A DNA stretch of 64,000 nucleotides from Micrasema longulum (lineage: Eukaryota; Arthropoda; Insecta; Trichoptera; Brachycentridae): positions 105,300 to 169,299 of the forward strand of contig JAGVSM010002914.1 in NCBI GenBank assembly GCA_022494885.1. Reading direction: 5' to 3'. Positions 59,801-64,000 of the stretch are shown piece after piece; position 1 is the stretch's first letter, and each line of letters starts with the position of its first letter. The notes under the pieces are model-generated. The model searched no databases, was not told the origin of the DNA, and was given only the letters and a program-made list of their open reading frames with translations. A program made the translations under genes and the position numbers.

Positions 59801-62800
59801 CCAACATTAAAAATCGTGTAAAATGATTTTTTTACTGTGATCACTTAAACCAACTGATGACAAGTCATATGCCCTGTAAATGGCACAGCTTGCCCACCAC
59901 ATACTGCACACTGCACCTGAGGACTAAAGTCTTCTTGGCGGTGCCCACTTACACGGAAAAGTTGCTTGTTGCAGAACGAGAAAAGTTGCCCGAAGGAGCT
60001 CTCTGTAATTGGGTAGCCTTAGCATCTTTGTGCTGAAAGAAGGTTATCCAGAAGTACATAATGTGCACTTCATTAGATTGAGAAAAGAGGGAAGTGAATT
60101 CTTCACTGACTGGGATTAAATTGATTGGACACGATCAATTCGCCGAAATGATTACAAAACTTTTTAAAAGCCTGAAATTCTTTTTGGAAGCCACCAGATC
60201 TGTATATCTGACAGGACCTATAACAGAGTCACGGATAGTACCGAGAAGCTCTATTCGGTAATCATAGAGAGGGGGAAAGGGACAAGGCCACAGAATGTGT
60301 TTAGAAGACTGATTAGGATATCCGCAGCAGGACGAAGAAGAAACAATATTGAAAACAAATAATTTGTCATTAAATTTACCATGGCCTGATAAAAACTGCG
60401 TAGTCCAGTGATCAGGGAAAACTCTGTAAATGGTACAACTAAATTTCCACAAAATGTTTCTCTATCTCTGTTACAATTTAAATATCTTGTCGATTACATT
60501 CAGATTAAACAAAGGAAACACTCTCTTCTCCACATCTGCTCCTAAGTGGAGCATGTGGACATCACCAAGCGCCTCCAGGAAACCCTATCGCCAGCCAGTA
60601 CTCTGGCCTCCCCCACGTCCCTTAGTTCCACCGAATAAAGCGGCAAGTTTGTCATTGAAAAACACACGCTCCATTTCTTGGAGTTCTTTAGGATAGCTCC
60701 TTCCGCTTTTCAGTGTGGGATTTAATTGAAATATTGCAGTGTAGAATCATCTCTAAAACCAATATTTCACGTCCACCCTGCCGTGTATTACAGGAAGGTA
60801 AAGTGATCATTCTTACGCTTCAGGTGCCAATCCCAGGGTAGGTGAAATATTGTGCTGTAAAACCACCTTATAAACAAATATTTCACCTTGACCCTGTTAG
60901 GAATCAGATCCAGGACCTCACATGGTAGGCGAATGCGTCAATCACTACACTACAAGGCGGATTCTGACCTGAGAGTAGCCATCGAGTTGAAAACACTTTT
61001 CAAAGGGTTCTGGGTCTATTTCAAACTCAGAATTGTATTCTTCATCTGCCCAGACACAGAATAAACTTTGTATTCTTTATTTATGTTTAAAGCATTAACT
61101 TTGTGGTTAAAAGTTTAAACTTATGTTAGCAAATATTATAAAAAATATACATATATATATAAAAAAGATAGGATTACCAATGAGGAGAAAAACAGAATCT
61201 CAAAACTAATTGAAAAAGGGATTTAAGCTGTACAATGAGTTACCTGAAGAAATAAAGAAAAAAGATAGAAATATCGATCTATCGAAATATCGAAATAAAA
61301 TTAATTAAAAAAAATATGTCATTGAGAAATTTTGATAAAAAAATAGTAATTTTACTAAAAGATTAGTTCTTAATATGTTATGAACTATCTTAATAAAGCA
61401 TAAATAAATAAATAAGTATTAGTTTATACTGTTTGTTTATAATATTTGTATAAACCACTTTAATTTTTAGTTTTACAACGACCGGTTTCTAGGTTACTTT
61501 GTCGTCATCAGGACTTATATTTATTATAATAAGAGGATTTTTTTTTCTGTTTTAAAAGAAAATAAATGTTTAAAATTTGATTGTTAAATAAATTTTGCAC
61601 AAAAATATTTCATATACTTAAGTAGTATAATAAAATGAAAAAAAATAGGTGTATTTTTTAAAAAAAAGAATACAAAATATGCATATGACATAATAGGGAA
61701 ATATCACTTTTTTAAAAACATTTTTAAAGCAATAAAGGTCTGTGAAATACTGTCCAGTAAAATAAAAAAAATTGCTAATTAGTAGCATAAAAAATATTTT
61801 TTAAATTTGTAATTTCCGCAAAAATGGTCATTCCACTGGCCACGCCCCTAAATACGTCACGATTCATGTTTCTTTGTTCCTACTCATTCAAATTTGTTTA
61901 GAACATTATCACAAATCTTGACGTCACAACTGCCAAGGCCAAACATGTTGCGTTTTTCTAGCAACGTTTTTTTATTAAATTTCTTTTTTACATTTATGTA
62001 TGCAAACATTTCTCCACAATATCCATATTGATTTTGAAAGTACAATGAATTTTTTAAAATCCATTTCAAATATTGTTATCTGTATTCGCAATATGTGATA
62101 TTTCCCTTTTGTACTCCCATGAGTTTAAATACGCATTCTGGGACAGTTACAATTAATTAGATTAAGACTAGATTGGTAACTTTCCATGCGCTCTGTAGCT
62201 GCAGGATATGTTGTAATCTAGATTATGTCTCGTATCTATATCTATATAAAAGTTTTTTAAGTTTATTTGTTTTATTAATATTGTAATATTTAAAAAAATG
62301 TAAATGAAGGCTAGATTTTAACCGCCCGTGCGCTCTGCAGCTGCGAGACATGTTTTTATCTAGTTCCTACATATTATTAAAATTAAAAATGATCCATTGG
62401 AAACGGGGAACTAAAATCCCAATCTGTAAAGTGGCCACTTAAACTAGCCAATGACAGGTCATAAGCCCTGTAAATGCCTAGACTTCTATATTCCTTTCCC
62501 AAAAAGTGTTTTCCCTCTCTGTTGCAACAAATTTGGATCTAAAATCCTAACCGCTTTTGCGCTCTATAGCTACTGGACATGTTGGGATGTTTATGATGAG
62601 GAAGTCCTGATGTCGAGGGAGTGACCTCGAAACCGGTCGACGTATAACTAAAAATTACAGTAGTTTATACAAATTTATAAAGAAATAGTGTAAAATGTCC
62701 AACAAAGTGAAAAATGTTTTTGATATTAGAAAAAATAGAATAAACTACATGCGTCACAAGATTTATTGTTTTTAATTTGTACTTTTTATTATTCTTTCAG

Positions 62801-63102
62801 TAACAGCAGACGTGGAATGTAGACAGTCATTTTACACTGCCAAAAATTTCCTGAATCATTTGGACACCCATGATGGGCATTGCGTGCGCAAGAAGGTGTT
62901 TCGCTGCCAACATTGCAATTTTAAACTGCTCACCAAATCCACCCTCATGGTTCACATGCGCACAGTTCACTCTTTCCGCTTGTTGACTTGTTCCTTCTGT
63001 GCTAAATCGTTTGACTCCCAAACCAGCGCCCTCGGCCATTTGTCCATCAAACATCCCTCAAGAAGACCGTTCGTATATCTGAGAGTAGCTGCTTCAAAAC
63101 AG
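38732..63102 (+). CDS. Giant C2H2 zinc-finger protein, 5' part of gene, four exons
   Basis: Exons 38732-38898, 39135-39201, 39323-48806 and 62801-63102 join in phase to 3340 codons with no stop; the last exon ends at a donor, so the gene goes on past the window. An in-frame TAA at 38711-38713 supports the start. Residues 1-100 are charged and likely helical ('AEMKEYLPFLDTMENRL'). An acidic run lies near 424. There is a tandem 17-residue repeat near 848-881, SVGR motifs at about 1048-1228, an RS-rich part near 1320-1376, a 29-residue repeat array at about 1831-2171 and a basic patch near 2454-2491. Eleven or so C2H2-like fingers follow, from about 2522 to 3330. This suggests a nuclear, possibly chromatin- or RNA-related protein, but I do not recognise the family and give no symbol. 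Confidence 0.9.
39135..39201 (+). CDS. Giant zinc-finger gene, coding exon 2
   Basis: A 67-bp exon between 'ttcttttag' and GTAAAA. It encodes MKMDNLKKCELVLMKLRQKV plus QE, which continues the charged helical N-terminus. Confidence 0.85.
39323..48806 (+). CDS. Giant zinc-finger gene, 9.5-kb coding exon 3
   Basis: Acceptor 'tcacattgtag'; the frame opens with KQIIGFAPTLIGNN and continues for 3161 codons plus one base to a GTAAGT donor. An internal ATG at 39413 is in the same frame, but the splice-joined start at 38732 is preferred. The sequence is rich in Ser, Lys, Asn and Glu and AT-rich in codon use until the last 250 bases, which turn GC-rich. C2H2-like pairs are at 46652 (CRLC), 46835 (CRFC), 47033 (CSLC), 47755 (CLINNC), 47850 (CQEC), 48430 (CCSRFC), 48540 (CLYC) and 48625 (CPQC). 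Confidence 0.93.
41630..41730 (+). repeat. Perfect in-frame tandem duplication of 51 bp
   Basis: Two adjacent units that begin 'ccaggaattattcctccaaa' are identical except the last base of the second. Each encodes PGIIPPNMMTPCSDMRI. Confidence 0.95.
42230..42770 (+). repeat. SVGR motif cluster (coding)
   Basis: The protein repeats SVGR or close variants: QSVTR, LSVGR, QSVGR, RSVGR twice, NVGR, KSVGR, SMGR, mostly preceded by a basic residue three or four positions earlier. Spacing is irregular, so this is a motif array, not a tandem DNA repeat. Confidence 0.8.
44580..45600 (+). repeat. Degenerate 29-residue (87-bp) repeat array in exon 3
   Basis: Units of the type IHKPIAVIEHLIDSTESHTS plus KTESVTEVN repeat every 87 bases, with about seven clear units and older ones before them. 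The units at 45078 and 45252 are nearly identical although one more diverged unit lies between them. Confidence 0.85.
48935..49138 (+). repeat. Composite repeat, block A, copy 2
   Basis: Same order of motifs as 22975-23270 ('tacgggcccatttcacacgt', 'agtcggcctcatggtgtact'). It is followed at once by block B sequence (49140-49330). Confidence 0.65.
49140..49617. repeat. Composite repeat, block B part, and AT-rich intron
   Basis: 'ttactttgtgttagtttgtt' and 'tatgacgtgaaaa' match block B of copy 1. The remainder to 49617 is AT-rich without a supported feature. Confidence 0.4.
49618..49720 (+). repeat. GACCCGACAGACG repeat head
   Basis: 'gcggacccgacagacgttgt' then 'cacacgttatttattttgg', as at 55015-55120 and, for the first part, 18888. 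Confidence 0.55.
49725..50065 (+). mobile_element. CR1/L2-like LINE fragment with internal deletion
   Basis: Encodes 'RVDYCGIYAGLSMNKMTRLQ', then 'FGISKFSHITPLLRELHWL', and after a gap the 3' end 'aaagcacccttgaggtgatt'. Plus strand, same family as 51382-52098. Confidence 0.7.
49965..50438 (+). repeat. Four copies of a GTCCATGCGCTCTGTAGCTG unit
   Basis: The core 'gtccatgcgctctgtagctg' followed by 'caagacgtgctg' occurs at about 49968, 50144, 50301 and 50401, with an AT-rich spacer of changing length. Three more copies lie at 62180-62585. Confidence 0.65.
50440..50990 (+). mobile_element. CR1/L2-like LINE 3' end, plus strand
   Basis: A tail piece (50450-50490) precedes a fragment encoding EYKLCWRVYKLCTSLLQN, 'LADRRLTLRSATSTSRGKVI' and 'FGERAFEIAGPTAWNALAAE', followed by the family 3' end 'aagcacccttgaggtattgt' and 'aaaatggcgct' and an AATAATAAT tail. 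Confidence 0.75.
51150..52112 (-). mobile_element. CR1/L2-like LINE, 3' kilobase, best copy
   Basis: A minus-strand frame of 239 codons (52098-51382) encodes 'GNWMAENRLTLNPLKTEQLW', 'RVDYCNSIYAGLPMNKMTRL', 'FGISKFSHITPLLRELLWLR' and 'FSERAFAVAGPMA', the region after the RT catalytic box in CR1/L2-group ORF2. The 3' end carries 'acctcaagggcgct' (plus strand) and a TTATTATTATTATTA tail at 51154-51173. 5'-truncated near 52112. Confidence 0.8.
52113..53149. other. Intron, repeat-derived in part
   Basis: 52310-52520 matches the body of the repeat at 18940-19150 ('taagtaggtacctaggtact'-like motifs, twice). The rest is AT-rich and without a supported feature. Confidence 0.5.
53157..54596 (-). mobile_element. 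5'-truncated non-LTR retrotransposon with RT domain
   Basis: Reverse transcriptase motifs are visible on the minus strand: 'GNYRAISLLSSVDKLYGKII', motif A 'FVDLQIAYDKVDR', motif B 'GVKQGCVMSPWLFNLY' and the catalytic 'LLYADDAVLLAN'. Frameshifts follow, then the C-terminal part 'TLMYGSETWNWQRKDESRVN' and 'LRWFGHVERMNDERMVKQVY'. The 3' end reads 'cgccatttccccgtaggggt' on the plus strand. It is flanked by TTTTATA on both sides. Dead copy; the same family as 35180-36900. Confidence 0.85.
54598..55192. repeat. Direct repeat pair of about 57 bp
   Basis: 'tttatattttaagtttaaag' followed by 'ttcattaattcaattactct' and 'aaatgacccttta' stands at 54598 and again at 55135, with one base change. Confidence 0.75.
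55015..55120 (+). repeat. GACCCGACAGACG-type repeat head
   Basis: 'gcggaccctgcccggtcctg', then 'gctactagctggttgaacaa' and 'cacacgttatttattttgg', as at 49618-49720. Confidence 0.5.
55265..55742. repeat. Composite repeat, block C, copy 2, with inverted tRNA-like ends
   Basis: The left end 'gcctccgcggtgtagttgtt' is a plus-strand tRNA-like head with B-box 'gggttcgattcccgg'. The right end is a minus-strand head ('accactacaccacgtaggcc'). Between them lies the same core as at 25870-26070 ('attttggggacgaataaata'). Confidence 0.7.
55873..55945 (-). repeat. tRNA-derived SINE head (GTTGTGGTC family)
   Basis: 'gagaaccaagttgtagtctt' and 'gggaccacaacccggttcat', with an internal deletion. Same place relative to block C as in copy 1. 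Confidence 0.5.
56133..56493. mobile_element. MITE with TACAGGGTG ends, copy 2, nested in a LINE tail
   Basis: The arms and centre match 8294-8669. It interrupts the CR1/L2-like 3' end at 'ggataacgta|...|tagcgccatttt', with a TA duplication. Confidence 0.75.
56550..56798. other. Intron, no gene seen
   Basis: 'cggccgattacatagccgacgg'-type GC-richer pieces in AT-rich DNA; no supported feature. Confidence 0.35.
56799..57372. mobile_element. MITE with perfect 38-bp terminal inverted repeats
   Basis: The left end (56799-56836) starts 'tatagtagggccaatttaat' and the right end (57335-57372) is its exact reverse complement over 38 bases. About 570 bases, no coding frame. Confidence 0.85.
57373..58642. 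other. Intron, no gene seen
   Basis: AT-rich except a moderately GC-rich patch at 57505-57690 with short frames on both strands and no recognisable protein. Confidence 0.4.
58643..58712 (+). repeat. tRNA-like SINE head
   Basis: 'ccccgtggtgtaatggtcag' then 'cgcgtttgcctattatgcaa' resembles the 5' half of a tRNA with an A box. The B-box side ('gtctcgaatttttgttcccg') is degenerate, so it is not called a working tRNA gene. Confidence 0.5.
58761..59316. mobile_element. MITE with about 42-bp terminal inverted repeats
   Basis: The left end 'ctatagtccttaaaatgtaa' continues 'gatgattagaatgacagctg'; the right end is its reverse complement with a few changes ('cattttaagcactatag'). No coding frame. Confidence 0.75.
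59325..59475 (-). repeat. SINE (TTACGCTTCAGG family) with ATG microsatellite tail
   Basis: 'ctgaagcgtaagactgatca' then 'ccttaccttcatgtaac', ending in seven ATG units (59455-59475). Inverted relative to 7470-7640. Confidence 0.65.
59880..60480 (-). mobile_element. Non-LTR retrotransposon, post-RNase H C-terminal fragment
   Basis: The minus strand encodes 'TTQFLSGHGKFNDKLFVFNI', then a zinc-knuckle-like CCGYPNQSSKHILWPCPF and 'YDYRIELLGTI'. This is the C-terminal part found in R1/I/jockey-group ORF2 proteins with RNase H. A fragment of the CCACTTAAACCAGCC repeat touches it at 59840-59890. Confidence 0.7.
60481..60720 (-). mobile_element. LINE ORF2 extreme C-terminus relic
   Basis: One minus-strand frame reads 'ELRDVGEARVLAGDRVSWRR' and 'LVMSTCSTWEQMW', similar in pattern to the RTE-type ending 'VEEARNICQDRRMW' at 53200. 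Short and uncertain. Confidence 0.4.
60783..61085 (-). repeat. tRNA-derived SINE (TTACGCTTCAGG family)
   Basis: 'gtgatcattcttacgcttca', then a minus-strand tRNA-like head ('aatgcgtcaatcactacact') and the body 'cttcatctgcccagacacag'. Same layout as 4435-4700. Confidence 0.6.
61150..61412 (+). mobile_element. LINE 3'-end relic
   Basis: A plus-strand frame 'KLIEKGFKLYNELPEEIKKK' is the usual ending of an insect ORF2; an AAAT tail closes it at 61400-61412. Confidence 0.6.
61443..62675. repeat. Inverted repeat with ACCGGTTTC-containing arms
   Basis: The left arm (61443-61515: 'gtataaaccactttaatttt', 'acgaccggtttctaggttac') pairs with the right arm (62600-62675: 'gtgacctcgaaaccggtcga', 'aaaaattacagtagtttata') over about 75 bases with a few changes. 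Confidence 0.65.
62180..62585 (+). repeat. Three more GTCCATGCGCTCTGTAGCTG units, one split by a repeat
   Basis: Cores at about 62184, 62325 and 62550. Between the second and third lies a copy of the CCACTTAAACCAGCC repeat (62431-62535). Confidence 0.55.
62801..63102 (+). CDS. Giant zinc-finger gene, coding exon 4
   Basis: Acceptor 'attctttcag', donor GTGTGT, 302 bp. The first two bases complete a Val codon with exon 3 and close a finger (CTFVTADVEC ... HLDTH) split by the intron. Two canonical fingers follow, 'FRCQHCNFKLLTKSTLMVHM' and 'LTCSFCAKSFDSQTSALGHL', then SIKH and 'RRPFVYLRVAASKQ'. The apparent frame beyond 63102 is intron read-through. Confidence 0.9.
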
Positions 63103-63714
63103 GTGTGTAAATATATTTTATATTATTCAACTTTTCTTCGTGGTGAGGGTCAGTGCTATGCAAGCTCCCGACGTCACTGCGACCTGTGAAGATCTATTAT
63201 GACGGAAATATGCAACTTGTGCTTTCATTAGAATTGTTGATTTGGGAGAGAAGTGCAATATCTCACAACTTATAAAATGTTAGTTATACCTGTGCCAGAA
63301 ACCCGATGATTTACAGTAACAAAAAACTGTAATTTTCGTCAACAAGTCTGATCATTCTGGGTAGAGCTGCCTGTAAATCAATATAATTATTATTTCAATC
63401 AGAGTGTTGTCGCATTATTACACAAATAAATCAAAAGGTAAATTTTTTGTACGATTTCTTTCAGTATCTACATGTATTTGCTTTAACCCGCTTATTCAGG
63501 ACCCATTGCTATCTTCATAATTTAACCCCGTTATGCTAGAGATATAGGAATGCTAAGTCCTTACAACTTTCTTGCAATATGTGTTGATACTTTTTACTAC
63601 TGCCCACGCACGTGCTCACTATCTGAACCGATCTCCCAGGCTCATTATTAGACTAAATTCCTTGCAAATTTAAATGAGTTGAATTTAAATTAAAATGTAA
63701 TATTTAGATTTATT
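63103..63714. other. Intron after exon 4 of the giant gene
   Basis: AT-rich; the frame that crosses the donor is read-through. A 'gtgcaatatctcacaactta' piece is shared with 2779-2800. No gene seen. Confidence 0.5.
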
Positions 63715-63935
63715 TCAACAGAGAGGGAAAAGTTTTCGAGAAGAAATTTGGAAGTCTAGGCATTTACAGGGCTTATGACCTGTCATTGGCTGGTTTAAGT
63801 GGCCACTTACACACTGTGTAACATTCACCATTCTGCCCATGTTTGAACATCCACATTTCCTCAACTCTTCCATCTGTTGACTTTTGTGAAGTAAAAGAGC
63901 TGAAACCTTTATCAGGTGGGTGAGATTCATCCGGC
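63715..63935 (-). repeat. CCACTTAAACCAGCC family repeat, minus strand
   Basis: 'gcatttacagggcttatgac', 'ctgtcattggctggtttaag', then 'ccatctgttgacttttgtga', the reverse of the 38291-38531 copy. Confidence 0.65.
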
Positions 63936-64000
63936 TGAACCAATTCACCTCCTAGGCAATGCCTGAAAACAATTTTTCAATTTTTTATACTTCTTCTTTT

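Noticed and set aside
62812..63189. Independent 125-codon zinc-finger gene
   Set aside because: It is exon 4 of the giant gene plus intron read-through; a good acceptor precedes it and the split finger is completed only by joining exon 3.
1..64000. CRISPR array, operons, rRNA genes or endogenous viral genes
   Set aside because: No regularly spaced direct repeats with unique spacers, no bacterial gene organisation, no rRNA signature and no viral protein pattern was seen on either strand.

Overview
The window looks like a stretch of an AT-rich arthropod genome. It is probably an insect, and a lepidopteran is my best guess. The basis is intron-rich genes with GT-AG borders, one clear metazoan gene (strawberry notch), several clades of broken non-LTR retrotransposons, many tRNA-derived SINEs and foldback MITEs, and 'GTAGGTACCTAGGTACTT' motifs that are common in moth DNA. 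The order-level assignment is inference. There is no sign of bacterial genes, CRISPR arrays, rRNA or an exogenous virus.

Region 1 (1-22200, minus strand): the 5' half of a strawberry notch (sno/SBNO) gene. Ten coding exons can be joined in phase. The first holds only the ATG (21955-21957); the last visible one (125-287) stops just before the expected DECH box, so the gene continues beyond base 1. The introns carry a pogo-like MITE, a CACCCTGTA-ended MITE, SINEs and LINE tails.

Region 2 (22200-38700): an intergenic graveyard of about 16 kb. It holds two near-identical GC-rich foldback elements, the first copy of a long composite repeat, LINE remains on both strands (jockey-like, RTE-like, CR1/L2-like), an unidentified coding-like patch (30627-31170) and a GC-rich island (37190-37425) that could be the promoter or 5' exon of the next gene.

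Region 3 (38732 to beyond 63102, plus strand): a giant gene for an unidentified zinc-finger protein. Three 5' exons, one of them 9.5 kb long, and a fourth exon after a 14-kb intron give 3340 codons in one continuous phase, still open at the window end. The product has a short N-terminal charged helix-rich part, long disordered Ser/Lys/Asn-rich stretches, an SVGR motif cluster, an RS region, a 29-residue repeat array, a basic patch and about eleven C2H2-like fingers near the C-terminal side.

Region 4 (48807-62800, the 14-kb intron): nested mobile elements, including convergent CR1/L2-like LINE ends, a 5'-truncated LINE with a visible target duplication and a nearby empty-site paralogue, two MITEs with TIRs of about 40 bp (one perfect), a second copy of the composite repeat, and inverted-repeat structures. 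The two genes are divergently arranged and show no evident functional link.
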